From Molossus alvarezi (Eukaryota > Chordata > Mammalia > Chiroptera > Molossidae), in the NCBI GenBank assembly GCA_037176705.1, contig CM073898.1:22676488-22740487 (forward strand): a DNA stretch of 64,000 nucleotides. Reading direction: 5' to 3'. This document shows, piece after piece, positions 22,131 through 35,400 of this stretch. Under the pieces are notes generated by a model that saw only the letters and a list, made by a program, of their open reading frames with translations, was not told the origin of the DNA and did not search any database. Both the position numbers and the translations under genes were made by a program. Each line of letters opens with the position of its first letter. Position 1 is the stretch's first letter.

Positions 22131-24405
22131 CTCAATTTGCCACCAGGTGTCATTTGCTAAGTTAAGAATAACTTAATTTAATAAAAATATATATTATAAA
22201 TATAATAATACTGTCAGTATGGTAGCAATGATTGACAATGAAAGAAGGGATATCTGAGCAACAAAAAAAATATTTATTTTCTTTCTTTTGTTTTTCAGGT
22301 TTCATTCTTTAAGTACAGTTGAAAAGGTAACCATTTTTTTTTTTTTATGTCAACCCATGCCTCAAAAATACTTTCTAATTTAAATATAATCCACCTGAAT
22401 TTATATATTTCATCCCTTTTAGGCCCAGTTCTTTTGAATTATTTAGCAGAATAGTCTTAAGGCAATTAAAAGAATCCATTCAGCAGGATTTAAGCCACAA
22501 ATCAGTCAGCAGTTTTTTGTCACCTCATAAAGCAGTTAAGCATTACATCCAGTCCATGTATTTGATATTTCTCATGCCTTCATAATAGAGCTATCAATTT
22601 TCTGCTTTGCAAGCCAGCTGACAGAGTTAATACCCCAAAGGGCCATTGCAGTGTTAAGCTCCTAAAATTGTTTTAGACTCACACATAAATTAGGCTATAG
22701 CCCAATCATGTACAATTTTATCCTGTGCTCCTTGAAAAAGCATGAGCTCAGTGTTCCAGAAATGACACTCTTTAGAAGAATAGCCTATTGGTCCTATTAA
22801 TCTTTTTTTCACTTTTGATGCTGACTAAGTATTCGTGTTCACCATAACATGCTGTAAGCTACACAAGTAACAATAGGACACTACTTGACCTATTATTATT
22901 GAAGTTGATGCTCTAAAGATCAACAGAGCTCAATGAAGATCAGGACACATAAGGATCATTCAGAATCTGTGAGTAGGAGGTTGAAGGACTGATCTGTCTG
23001 TGGTCCTTTGCACTGGCTGACTGAAAAAAGGCCTATTTGCAAATAAATAGACTTAAACTTTTGAATACAGTGTGCATATAAAACACATATTTTGACCAAA
23101 GAGTATCCCTCCTAAGGAAATTCCTGAAGAAAAAAAGTAAATATGACAGAGCATGGTTTTTTAAATTTTTATGTTTCACTCATAGGAGCATACTATGTAG
23201 TATATTTTTGTGGTTCATTAAAAATCAGCTCTATGTCTGACAAGAAGTTTGTTTCTAAATTAGTGTGTATGGCTAAGGCTACTAATACATTTTTAGAATA
23301 TTGGTAAGGAATAATTTTAATGAAAGTCCGAAGGAAGTTTTTCTCTGACTTAAAATATTTGAGATGAAGGAGAATATGTAACGATGCAAACGTCTACATG
23401 TCTTCCCACATTTGTTCATATAACAGCAAAAATGACAAGCTTGGGCCAGCCCATGTCCCCTCCCGTGCCCCACCTCCCTTGTCAATGGAAATAGCTCACT
23501 CTATGGTCATCAACTGCCTCCTACTTACCACATCCTAAAGACAGCTTCACACCTACTCGACAGCTCTTCAGTACTTGGTTTTATTGACTTGCCCCCAATT
23601 CCCATTCACACCCTCTTTTAGAAGTGCTCCTTCTTGATGCGTTCCTGTGACTCTAAGGTTTTACAACTTATATTTGTTTATCCCACTAGGTCTTCTTCCC
23701 ATGATCCTATCTATTATTCTGCCTCTTCAATGTGCATTTCTCTTAGAATTAGATCCTCTTCATCTTTTTTTTTTTTCCAACTTAATTCACTTCTCATCAC
23801 TCTTCCTTTCCATCTTCTCTTCTATTCCAAGGCATTTCCTCTGGAGGTGTTCCCTCACTCACACCAACGGTTTTGACTACCCATGCAAATTAGAGTCTTA
23901 GAGGGGATTAAAGCCTTAAAAGGGGGTCTAATAAACAATTTTTTCTTTAGCCAAATTCTGATCATATACAGAGATGAGACAGAGATTTAGGTGGATGGAA
24001 ACTGTATATAACTGAAAAAGCCAATGTCTTTGAATGTGATCATATATTTGGAAACGTGAAACTCCAAATAACGAACTCCAATATAGCAGTGAACCACTGT
24101 GGTCTTCTCCATAGAAAAACATTTTTCTCTGAAGCACATCACATTACAAAGAACATTCAAAGCACATGCATTCTGTAGACAGACAGTACCCAGAATAAGG
24201 AAGAATGAAAGATGTTGAGTTTCATAAACCAAGTTTTTCCTTTCAAATAATCAGATGTAAGTGAGAAGATGGATTGAGGGAAGGGTATACCAGAAGTGAT
24301 CTCTCTCCACTAAGAAGAAAACTCCTCACCCCCCAAATTTAATAACTGTCAAATATATATGTACAATTTTATTCTCCATTTTGAGATTTAATCCCATGTA
24401 TTCTA
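22131..24405. other. Mostly unassigned sequence, possible conserved block
   Basis: No gene seen. Around 22420-22800 the sequence is non-repetitive and of even composition (ctgctttgcaagccagctga, taccccaaagggccattgca), which could be a conserved non-coding element. A pyrimidine-rich part at 23490-23900 may be a very old L2 ORF2 relic, but I cannot support this well. Confidence 0.3.
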
Positions 24406-24420
24406 CAGACCAAAGGATAT

Positions 24421-24667
24421 GGAGATATATATTTGGTAATCCTCACTGATTTTTTTTTAGAGTGGAAGGGATGGAGGGGGTAAGGGGGGGGAGGGAGAGA
24501 GAGAGAGAGAGAGACAGAGAGATCAATTGGTTGCCTCCCCCATGAACCCTGACCGGTGCCAGGAATCGAACCTACATCCCAGATACATGCCCTTGACCAG
24601 AAATCAAACTCATGACACTTCTGTGCACAAGCCAATACTCTAACCACTGAGCTAAACTGGCCAGGGC
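24421..24667 (-). mobile_element. Ves SINE
   Basis: Antisense Ves ending actggccagggc, with gagagagagaga as the CT-rich body. A 15-bp TSD with one mismatch lies at 24406-24420 and 24668-24682 (cagaccaaaggatat / cagaccaaaagatat). Its 3' tail runs through aatcctcactga into tatatatttgg before the TSD, so the tail is not a plain A-run. Confidence 0.9.
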
Positions 24668-25089
24668 CAGACCAAAAGATATTTTGACTCAATGCTCTAA
24701 CAAAAACTTTAAATTCAACAAGTCCAAAACTGAATTTACCTTATTCTACCATCAATCTATTCTTCTTTTTGTGTCCCCAAGTCAACAGATAACATATTAT
24801 TTAATCAATTTTTCAAATACAGGACAATAATAATTCTTTCCTTCATTTATATACATGATCAATAAAACATATCAAATCTAATTACCATACTTACTCTGAA
24901 TCCATTTCTTCAATGTCTTCGATCATGGACATTTCTTAATTGTCTTAATTAGTTATCTTAATTTCTTATCTGTATATACCCAGAACATCTAAAACTGCTC
25001 TCTATCTCTATGTAGCTATTCTACAAAGCTTTCACTGAAATGTACTTAAAGTGATATTTCCAAAACAAAAAATGGATCATGGTGATATT

Positions 25090-25290
25090 GATAATGATAA
25101 CTACCATTTACTCTGTACTTACTAGGTGTCAGGTGCAATCTAACATAGGTTATTTTACTGACTACACACACACAGGGACATAGGGAACAGTGTTATCTGT
25201 GCTTTAAAGGTGAAAAAGTTGTCATTTGCCCAATGTTACACTCTAAGCAGCAAAAACAGAAATCTGAGAGTCAGCACTTAAGTGGTTCTC
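25090..25290 (-). mobile_element. MIR/L2-type relic (antisense)
   Basis: The order ctgtacttactaggtgtcag, then gctttaaaggtgaaaaagtt, then tttgcccaatgttacactct is the antisense MIR/MIR3 layout. It holds a short (AC)n at 25162-25173. Confidence 0.6.
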
Positions 25291-25329
25291 CTTTTCTTTA
25301 AAAATAACATCAAAATGCCTTGATCCCAA

Positions 25330-25560
25330 AGCCTTTGTGATCCAACTCAAGCCATCTATCCCTCTTACCTTCTTTACAATTTAATGCCTCACAGTTCACT
25401 TTCACTCTGGCACATGCTCAATATTGCCTCCATGGTTTTGCCTGTGCTGTTCTCTCTGAAAATCTGTACATGGCTTCTCTGCTTGGGCAGTCCAGAAGGT
25501 TCCTGAAATTCTCTGTGGTTAACCCTACCTTCCTTCCACGCACACCAATAATAAATCATT
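25330..25560 (+). mobile_element. L2 relic (sense), ORF2 3' region
   Basis: The text tggttttgcctgtgctgttc followed by tctctgaaaatctgtacat and ccctaccttccttcc resembles the sense L2 stretch just before the 3' tail. Strongly decayed. Confidence 0.45.
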
Positions 25561-26452
25561 TATCTTATTTTCAAATTTAAAGATATAAATAGGCCACATT
25601 TACTAGTGGATTGGGTGGGTCACTATTTACTTTGAAGTATGTTTGGAGGTAATGCTTGGGCACTAGCCCCATCCCTTTCTGCTGCATGCTGTCACTCACT
25701 CTTTGGTGTTCCCTTTTTTGTATTCCCCCTACGGTTGGCATAGCAAGATCATATGAGCAGCCTAACGCAACTACCTTAGACTCTCCCTTTTATTCTTTTC
25801 TCTCCTGCCTTTGCTTCCTTCTCCATTCTCTCCCAACCGATACTGAATTAATGAAAGTATTCGCTGCCACTTGAGCAGGGAAGGCCAACTTGGGAATGGT
25901 TACTTTCCATCTTTTAAGTTTGGGTATGGTGTGTTTCCATCAGTGGTCTCTAAAGGTGATAAGAGAATTATCTTAAATTCAGTAGACCAGAATTTTAAGC
26001 ATGGCTTTGAAATTTATTGATCATGTCGATGTACAATTTCCCCTCCATATCTTTAGTATTCTTATTGCAGAATGTTTACAGAAATAATTCTACCCTATTC
26101 AGCTGTTTTGAGATGAACTGAGACAGCATATTTTAAAGCAAACATCCTATTCCCTGGCCTATGAAAGGATCACAATATATGAAAATTGAAACTGAGTATA
26201 TAAAATGTGCACATACATATACAGTATTGGACACAAAATGACTCAGTAAATTATTGAAATAATTAAGACATTCCCAGACAAGTTCAATTTTGGGACATAC
26301 TTCATCATGTTTGTTCTCAAAATATTGAAAATCTAATTCTGATAATGCTTTTATGTAATGGAGTAATACTCTAGTTGACTTTGACTACAATAGTGATACT
26401 TCATAAATGTGGATATAATTCATAATAATCTTGATCAGAAAATGGTCTACAG

Positions 26453-26559
26453 CCCTGGCCAGTTTGGCTTGGCAGTTGGAGCGTCGGCCTACAGACCAGA
26501 GAGTCCCAGGTTCGGTTCCCGCTAGGGGCACGTACCAAAAAAAAAAAAAAAAAAAAAAA
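26453..26559 (+). mobile_element. Truncated Ves: tRNA-like head plus poly(A) only
   Basis: About 84 bp of the Ves 5' part (gccctggccagtttggcttg through cgctaggggcacgtacc) run straight into 23 adenines at 26537-26559. The whole tRNA-unrelated body is missing. Both box A- and box B-like motifs are present and CpGs survive (gagcgtcggcc), so it is young. A possible short TSD (ggtctacag / agtttgcag) matches 6 of 9 bases. Either a prematurely terminated transcript was retroposed or a short Ves form exists. Confidence 0.85.
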
Positions 26560-26649
26560 GTTTGCAGTCTTGTAATTTGGTTTCTGGAGGCATAACATTT
26601 GTAGGAGAAGAGGAAAAAAAAGAAATAAACATTTGTATTTAGACTAGCC

Positions 26650-26855
26650 TTTCTCCAACATGGCACTATTGACGTTTGAGGCCAGATATTTTGTTGTTAT
26701 TGTTGGGGGTAAACATGTTCCTTGTAAGATATTAAACAGATTCCCTGGGCTTCACTATGAGATACCTGTAGCAGCAGACTTTTCTACTGGCTGTGTGACA
26801 ATAAAAAATGTCTCCAGACATTATCAAACATCCAGTTGCCAACCACTGATTTTAG
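26650..26855 (+). mobile_element. Ancient hAT-Charlie-type element
   Basis: The text ttctccaacatggcactatt, then gacgtttgaggccagatatt, aaaaaatgtctccagacatt and agttgccaaccactgatttt matches an old mammalian hAT MITE. Its ends are cttctcaacc / ggttgagaaccac-like inverted repeats. The 26660-26890 ORF across it is accidental. Confidence 0.65.
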
Positions 26856-26963
26856 ATCAATCCAAAATAACTGACTGGTGTTCCTCATAAAGGAATTCAG
26901 AACATTTTCGTTAACTGTGGCAATACTCACAACAAATGATTCTTTTAATAATAATATCTTCCC

Positions 26964-27160
26964 ACCTGGCCAGTGTGGCTCAGTGGATTGAGCTACGTCC
27001 CATGGACTGAGAGGTCCCAGTTTGATTCCCAGTCAGAGCACATGCCAGGATTGTGGGCATGATCCCCAGTACGGGGTGTGCAGGAGGCAGCTGATCGATG
27101 TATCTCTCTCATATCAATGTTTCTATCTCTCTTTAAATAATCAATAAAAACATATTTAAA
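26964..27160 (+). mobile_element. Ves SINE
   Basis: Ves of the caataaaaacatattt-tailed subfamily: cacctggccagtgtggctca, agtttgattcccagtcagag, ggaggcagctgatcgatgta. An imperfect TSD, aataataatatcttc / aataatagtaacatcttc, flanks it. Older copy. Confidence 0.85.
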
Positions 27161-27889
27161 ATAATAGTAACATCTTCACAACTCATCCCATCTCTGCCTA
27201 CTTCCTACCCATCAAATTTCTCAGAGAATAAAAAGTAGAGAATATACTTGGAATAGGGTTGTAAAATTCGACACAGCATAATGGTTGCCATATGACCACA
27301 CATATCTTTTATTCATGCCTGCATCATCTATAAGAAATGTATCTTTTTTATTTCTTGAGGCTTTCTCTTTGGAAAGCTTAAGGTCAATTTTTGAGAATGT
27401 TCCATATGCCTTAGTTTGGTTAAAGTATAGTGTTATAGGATCGTTTCTTCTAAAGTTATTGGATATAGGGTTATCTAAATATTCATTTGATTGAATTATA
27501 TTATTTTACTGTTTTAATTTTCTCTTTATTTTTTCTATCAAGTTCAGATAGGTAAGTTAAAATTTCATAAATTATAATGCATTTATCAAACTCGACTCAT
27601 AATGTTGTATTTTTGCTTTATATCTTTCAGTCTGGTGTTAGTACTTATTACCTGTTATCTGATAAGGGCATGGCTACATTAAATTTCTTTTGGGATAGTA
27701 TGTATTTGTCTGCTATGCATTTTCTTATTTTCAACTGTACTGAATCATTATGCTTTAGATTAAAAAGAAAAATTATATAAATTTGGACTTACAGTTTTTA
27801 CTAATGTGTAAAGAGCTTAGAGGTTATTATTCCCATTTTCATAAAAAATTATTATAAAAAGTATAACAAACTAAAAATAAAACCCTTTT

Positions 27890-28108
27890 GCCCTGGCCAG
27901 TATGGCTCAGTTGGCTGGAGCATCATCCTGTACACTAATGGGTCATGGGTTTGATTCCAGGTCAGGGCACATACCCAGGTTGTGAGTTTGATTCTAGCTG
28001 GGACATGTATAGGAAACAACTGATGGATGTTTCTCTCTCACATCATTGCCACTCTCTCTCCCTCTCCCTTCCTCTCTTTAAAATAGATGAAAACATATCC
28101 TCAGGTGA

Positions 28109-28109
<1 letters not shown>
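27890..28109 (+). mobile_element. Ves SINE with microsatellite tail
   Basis: Starts gccctggccagtatggctca and ends aaaacatatcctcaggtgagg. The normal A-tail is replaced by a (TA)n(GA)n microsatellite. No convincing TSD was found. Confidence 0.85.

Positions 28110-28174
<65 letters not shown>
28110..28174. repeat. (TA)n(GA)n compound microsatellite
   Basis: About 40 bases of TA followed by about 25 bases of GA, grown from the Ves tail. The YIYIYI/RERERE peptides read here are artefacts. Confidence 0.97.
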
Positions 28175-28637
28175 TAATCAGATATTTGAGGTCACAAGGG
28201 AAACTGATAGCTTTTATTATGTCAGAAGATATAGTATTCATTAAGTTAGAAAATATTGCTTTAAAGGGGTACAATTAGACAGAGCTCATGGAAATAAAAA
28301 GTATGATTTCCTAAAGACAGAACAATTCTACTGATATACAGAATAAGAAAAATAGACATTGATAAATTCAAAGTCATAAGAATGTTGAAAATAAAAGTAA
28401 GAAAATTGAGTAAAAATTCCAGAATTGAGTAAAAATTCAAGATGATAAAAAATGTTAGGATAATATTAATAATGTACAATATTTGTCTAATATAATAAAT
28501 TTTAATAATAGACATGATGAAGGGGCATCAATAATAACTTCTAAAGAATAAATAACAAAATGTACTTCTTTAAATTAATGAATTCGTCCAATGTTAGATA
28601 TATGAAAACTATATTGCTAGTAATGAAGAAAGAAAAT

Positions 28638-28638
<1 letters not shown>

Positions 28639-28673
<35 letters not shown>
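28639..28673. repeat. (CA)n microsatellite
   Basis: An uninterrupted CA run of about 34 bases. Confidence 0.97.
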
Positions 28674-28675
<2 letters not shown>

Positions 28676-28859
28676 TCTGTTTCCGGGCCTGGCATAGTTC
28701 AGCACTAAATATCTTTTTGATTTTTAAATTAAGATGACTGCTAGAGCTCCAGCCACAAAACCCAAATTCTAACTAACAGGAAAAGTAAGAAACATCTGTC
28801 CTTTAAGGTGAAACTTCTGAAATCTAATTTTAATGGCTACTTTTTAGTCTCTTGAATAT

Positions 28860-30440
28860 TTAACAGGGATAACTGAAGTGAGTAGATTCACAAAAAAATA
28901 CGAGATTAAAATGTTGGACATGTCCTAACTGTAACTATAGAAATAACAAAACTCAAACCTAGCTCAACTTCTAATTAGACTGTCAACTAATGACCTGACA
29001 GAAAAGGGAACATTTTAATTTAATTTCCAAACATGAACACTATTTAACCTCAGTCTATGCTGTTTTACATATAATGTCCAACATTCAAAAAAAATTAAAG
29101 ACAAAAAAGAAATCAAGTGGAAAAAATCTACTTTCACGAGAAACAAAACATCAGCAGAACTATACTCAAAGATGTTGAAAATATAAGACAAAGAGTTTGA
29201 AGTAACAATGTTCTGATATGTCAAAGCATAAGAGGTAGAAAACTTAAATCAGCAGATACAAATGTTTAATGGAAAGATAAAATGTATAACAAGAAATCAA
29301 ATAGAAATGATAGAAATATAAAATCATGATATCAAGATTAAAAATGTACTTGATGAATTCATCAATTGAGTTAAGGAGATATCAGTGAACTTGAAGATAA
29401 GTCTAAAGAAATCAACAAAACTGAATCAAAAGAAAACAACAAAAACATATTGAACAGAGGACCTAAGAGGTATTAACTCAGGAGTAATATCAAATGGCTG
29501 AACACAGGATTAATTGGAGCTGCAGAGGAAGAATAGAGGCAGAGTATGGCAGACAAAACATAACGAACAGGAATTTTCTTAAAAAATGAAAGCTGTCAAA
29601 CCTCAGAACCAAGAAGACCTAAGAACAACAAAAAAGAAAATAGAATGCACCTCAACATTACATATTTAAAGTGCTACTAACTAAAAATGTTGCAAATTAG
29701 CAGAGGAGGAAAGAAACATATTATATAGAGAGGAACCAAACTAAGAATTATAGCAGATGTCTCATCAGAAAGTATGTAAAATTCAAGAAAATATATGATA
29801 TTTTTTATAATGTGAAAGAAATAAAAAAACACTATTAGCCCAGATTCTAAACACAGTGAGAATATACTTTAAAATGAGGTGAAAGAAACACTTTTTATAA
29901 AACATAAGTGCTAAGAGAATTTATGGCCAATAATTTTGCTACACTGATTGTTAAAAGAAGTTCTAAAAAAATAAATAAAAAAAAAATAAACAGAAAAAAT
30001 AATACCAGACCAAAATTTGATTTTCCACAAAGAAACAAGAAGTTCAGAAATGGACCTTATAAATTCTTCCAGTGTCATATAGGGTAAAAATTAATATAAA
30101 TATAAATATATTTTTCATTATTGTTATCACTCTGAAAGGAATCAACAAAAACAATAATAGTAACATTAAAAGATTTGTAGTACATATAAGAATGAACACT
30201 ATGACAATAATAGCATGAAATAATTTGGATACATTATGAAGTGATTACACCAATTATGAAGTAGTAAAACATTATCTGAAGATAGACTGATAAATTATAT
30301 TGCAAACTCCAAGGAAACCACTACAAAATAGAAAAAGAGGTATAATTAATAAACTAATAGTGAAAATTAAGTGGAACACTAAGTAAGGTACATTTAATTC
30401 AAAGTTGGACAGAAATAGAGGGGAAAAGAAGAAAATACAA
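28860..30440 (+). mobile_element. Ancient HAL1 / L1M ORF1-region relic
   Basis: A-rich sense sequence that follows the old mammalian HAL1/L1M ORF1 region and its 3' side. Markers are agtgaacttgaagataagtc (29385), aaatcaacaaaactgaatca, gaagatagactgataaatta, gcaaactccaaggaaaccac and tggaacactaagtaaggtac. All frames are broken. It is unrelated in age to the HAL1 at 12716. I cannot tell whether it was a HAL1 or a 3'-lost L1M. Confidence 0.6.
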
Positions 30441-31524
30441 GACTAAATGAACAAATAAAAAAGCTTTTAAGTATATAATTATATATGTGTGTATATATAT
30501 TATTTCCATAAAATTAAGGAGAAAGAGACCTAAAATAATGAGTAAGCTCTACTTTCTTAAAAAGAACTCTGGTATTTCATGTTATGAGATAAAATCAAAT
30601 GTGTAAGTATTTGATTATTCAAAATGGCCTTCTCATTCCAATAATTTCTCTACTTTCAGAGCAACTGATTTGTAAAGCAATTCCATAGCAAGATCCTAAA
30701 TGAGTGATTCAAAATTTAATTAATGGGCGATTTCAAAATGGTGTCAGAGTGAATGGAAGCTACACAGACCATCTCCCAGGACCAAACTGGAATTACAACT
30801 AAAATAAAGACAAATCGTTGGGACAAAGCAACAGAAAAGAATCTTGATAGGAACAGGGACACTGACTCAATCCTGGTCGGATTGGGAAGGTGCAGGAGGG
30901 GACTGTGAGCCCATGGACAGCAGCGGCCTTAGCTGTGAGCAGCACCCTGGGGGTTACAAGCCCAAGCAGCTCCACAGCGCAGAGCCAGGACAGATGCTAA
31001 AAAAGCCACAGCCACTCACCTTGGGCTCTGGCAGAGGAAGGGCAGACTGAACTGGAACTGTGTGGGGACACTCGAGATTTGGAGGGTGTTCAGAGCTTTT
31101 GCTGAATTGCTGCCACACAAGACTGTGGCCATATTACTCCTTCCCAGGGCTCTGGGGAAAGGTGGCAGCCCCTCCATCAGAGATTCAAACCCACCCTGTG
31201 GGCTATTGAGATGCAAATTGAGGCTCACTAACAACCAGCATCCTGGAAATCCCCTTACTCTGAACACCTGAGGGAGTTTTTCATTCAACTGAGAAATCAA
31301 GGCTCTTCAAGTAATCTTGACTGCTAGTCTCCAGGCAAGAAGCTAGAGGCTAACTGAACCTTTCCTGGGCTTGCAACTCTACCCAGGAAAGTAAGACTTA
31401 ACAGTGGTGTCTACTGTGGGCCTTCCCAGGACCATTCAAACCCAGTAGAGGGAGCCACAAACAGCAGAACACCAACACCCACAGGGAAAATTTGGCAGTC
31501 TCCAAGCCCATTGAGATAGCCAAA

Positions 31525-32427
31525 ATGATGAAACAAAGAAACAAATACCAAGTGAAAGAACAAGAGACCTCTACCAAAGATGAGATAAATGAAATGCAGT
31601 TAAGCAAGTTAACAGAACTAGAATTCAGAGCCATGATCTTGAGGAAGCACAGCAGCATGTGCAAGGACATCAGAACCATGAGTAAAGACATAGAAACATT
31701 AAAAATCAACCAATTGGAAATTAAAAGCCACCAAGAAGAAATGAAGAATGACATAGCAGAAATAAGGAACACGTTGGAAGGACTAAATAGCAGAGTAGAG
31801 GAAGCTGAGGATCGGATCAGTGAATTAGAGGAAAGGGTAGAACAAAATCAACTAGTCAGAAAACCAAAAGGAAAAAATAATTAAAAAACAAGAAGACAGC
31901 TTAAGAGAACTGTGGGACACTGGAAACGTAAAAATATTCACATCACAGGAGTCCCTGAAGAAGAAGAAAATGAGCAAGGGATAGAGAATATATTTGAATA
32001 AATAATGACAGGAAACTTTCCTCATTTGGTGAAGGAAGAAGGCATTCAAGTTCAAGAAGCACAGAGAGCCCCAAGTAAGAAGAACACAAACAGGCCCACA
32101 CCAAGACACATAGTAATCAAAATCCCAAAAATTAAAAACAAAGAGAGAATCCTAAAGGCAGCAAGAAATAAGCAACAGGTCACCTACAAAGGAAACCTTA
32201 TTAGGCTGTCAGCTGACTTCTCAACAGAAACACTCCAGGCCAGAAGGGAGTGGCCTGAAGTAATCAAGGTCATGAAAAACAAGAATCTGAATCCAAGACT
32301 ACTCTACCCAGCAAAGCTATCATTCAAAACAGAAGGTCAAATAAAGACCTTCCCAAACAAAAAAAGGCTAAGGGAATACATTAGCACCAAACCAGCACTG
32401 CAAGAAATGTTAAAAGAACTGCTGTAA
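31525..32427 (+). pseudogene. L1 ORF1 remnant
   Basis: Remnant of the RNA-binding ORF1 protein. The ATG at 31525 opens MMKQRNKYQVKEQ. A coiled-coil segment follows (EIRNTLEGLNSRVEEAE, ISELEERV). About 31870-31940 is shifted out of frame by two compensating indels and contains a stop at 31882. The RRM part (NIHITGVPEEEENEQG) regains frame and meets a TAA at 31999. The frame from 32005 to 32427 then covers the rest of the RRM and the C-terminal domain (RPTPRHIVIKIPK, IRLSADFSTETLQARREW, LLYPAKLSFK) to the stop. Three lesions seen, none repairable by a single change. Confidence 0.9.
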
Positions 32428-32474
32428 TTAGTAGAAGAAATAGGAAGAAAAATAGAACCACACTAAACAAAAAA

Positions 32475-35400
32475 ATGGCAATAAATAAGTACATATCAAT
32501 AATCATCTTGGTTGTAAATGGATTGAAAGCTCCGATAAAAAGACACACAGTAGCTGATTGGATAAGAAAGCATGACTCATATACATGTTGTTTACAAGTG
32601 ACCCACCTCACAACAAAAGACACAGATTGAAACTGAACGAATTGAGAAAATCTTTCGAGCAAATGGAAAGAAAAAAAAAAGCTGGGGTAGCAATACTCAT
32701 CTGATAAAATAGATTTAAAAATAAAGGCCACAACTAGAGACAAAGAAGGCCACTACATAATATTAATAGGATCTATCCAACAGGAAGATATAACTTTGGT
32801 AAACATATATGCATACAATATAGTAACACCAATGTATATTAAAAATCTTCTGGAGGACTTCAAAGGAAAAATCGACAGCAATACAATCATAGCAGGGGAC
32901 TTCAACACCCTGCTGACATCACTGGATAGATCCTTTAGACAAAAAATTAGCAAGGAAACAGAGATTCTAAATGAAGCACTAGACCAAATGGATTTCATAG
33001 ATATCTATAGAGAATTACACCCCCAAACTACAGAATTCACATTCTTCTCAAGTGCACATGGGACATTCTCGAAGATAGACCACATGTTAGGACACAAACT
33101 AAGTCTCTATAAGTTCAAGAAGATTGAAATCATATCAAGCATCTTCTCAGATCACAATGGCATGAAACTAGAAATCAATTGCAACAAGAACATGCAAAGA
33201 CATTGGAACATGTGGAGGCTAAATAGCATGTTATTAAAAAATAAAAGGGTTACCAAGGAGATCAAGGGAGAAATTAAAAACGTCCTGGAAACCAACAAAA
33301 ATGAACACAACAAATGAACAACACAAAATCTATGGAATGCAGCGAAAGCAGTTCTGAGAGGGAAGGTCATAGCACTACAGCCCTACCTCAAGAAACAAGA
33401 AAAATTTATAATAGACTATCTAACCTCACAACTTCAAGAACTAGAGAGCAAACAAAAAGAAAACCGCAGAGCAAGTAGAAGGAGGGAAATAGTAAAGAGC
33501 AGAGCAGAAATAAATGACATAGAGACCCAAAAAACAATTCAAAGGATCAATAAAACAAAGAGCTGGTTTTTCGAAAAGATAAACAAGATTGATGGACCCT
33601 TAGCTAGACTCACCAAGAAACAAAGCGAGAGAACCCAAATACACAAAATCAGAAATGACAGAGAAATAACAACTGACACCACAGAAACAAAGGATTGTTA
33701 TAAAATACTATGAACAATTATATGGCAACAAATTCAACAATCTAAGCAAAATGGACAAATTTCTAGAAACACATCATCTCCCAAAACTGGACTGGGAAGA
33801 GATAGGAAACTTGAGCAGACGAATAACAACTAAGGAAATTGAAGATGTAATCAAGACTCTCCCAGCAAACAAAAGCCCAGGCCCGGATGGCTTCACGAGG
33901 GAGTTTTACCGAACATTCAAAGAAGAACTAACACCCATTCTCCTCAAACTATTTTAAAAAATTCAAGAAGAAGGGAGACTCCGAATTTGTTTTATGAGGC
34001 TAGCATAATTCTAATTCCAAAACTAGAAAAAGACACTACAAAGAAAGAGAACTACAGGCCAATATCCCTGATGAACATAAATGCCAAAATTGTGAACAAA
34101 ATACTAGCAAATTGGATCTAGCAATATATCAAAAAAATTATTCACCATGACCAAGTTGGATTCATTCCAGGGATGCAAGGATGGTACAAAATTCACAAAT
34201 CAACAAATGTGATACACCACATAAACATAATGAAAGATAAAAACCACATGAACATATCAATAGATACTGAAAAGGCATTCAACAAAATCCATCACCCGTG
34301 AATGATAAAAATGCTCAGCAATGTGGGAAGAGAGGGATCATATCTTGACATAATAAAGGCCATATATGAAAGGCCTATAGCCAACATCCTAATCATTGGG
34401 CACAAACTAAAAGCATTTCCCTTAAGAATAGGAACAATACAGGGATGCCCACCTTTGCCATTCATATTTAACATAGTACTGGAAGTCTTAGCACAGTAAT
34501 CATACAGAAAGAAAAAATAAAAGGGGTCCAAATTGAAAAGGAAGAAGTGAAACTGTCATTATTTGCAGATGACATGGTATTATACATAGAACAATCTAAA
34601 GACTCCATCAAAAATCTACTAGACTTAATAAATGAATTTGGCAAAGTTGCAGGATACAAAATTAACGTCAAGAAATCAACAGCATTCTTATACACCAATG
34701 ATGAACTCACAGAAAGAGAAACTGAAAAAAAAATCCATTTACCATCGCTGCTAAAAAATTAAGATACCTAGGAATAAACTTAACCAAAGAAGTAAAGGAC
34801 CTATTTGCAGAAAACTATAGGACATTAAAAAAATAGAGGAAAATATATAAAATGGAAGCACATACCTCATTCATGGATTGGAAGAATTAACATCATTAAA
34901 ATGTCCATACTACCCAAAGCAATCTATAGATTCAATGCAATCCCCATCAGAATACCAACGACATACTTCACAGAACTAGAACAAATACTTCAAAAGTTCA
35001 TATGGAACCAAAAAAGACCCTGAATAGCCACAGCATTCTTGAAAAAGAAGAACAAAGTAGGTGGGAATCACAGTACCTGATATCTGATTATACTACAGAG
35101 CAACTGTAATCAAAACAGCCTGGTACTGGCACAAGAACAGGCATATAGACCAGTGGAACAGAACAGAGAACCCAGAAATGGACCCAAGACATTATGTTCA
35201 ATTAATATTCGACAAAAGAGGCAAGAGCATACAATGGAGGAAAGACAGCCTCTTTAATAAATGGTGTTGGGAAAATTGGACAGCTACATGCAAAAAAATG
35301 AAACTAGACCATCAACTTACACCATACATAAGAATAAATTCAAAATGGATAAAAGACTTAAATGTGACCTGTGAATCCATTAAAATTCTATAAGAAAATG

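Noticed and set aside
28087..28278. YIYIYI/RERERE peptide frames
   Set aside because: They are translations of the (TA)n(GA)n microsatellite.
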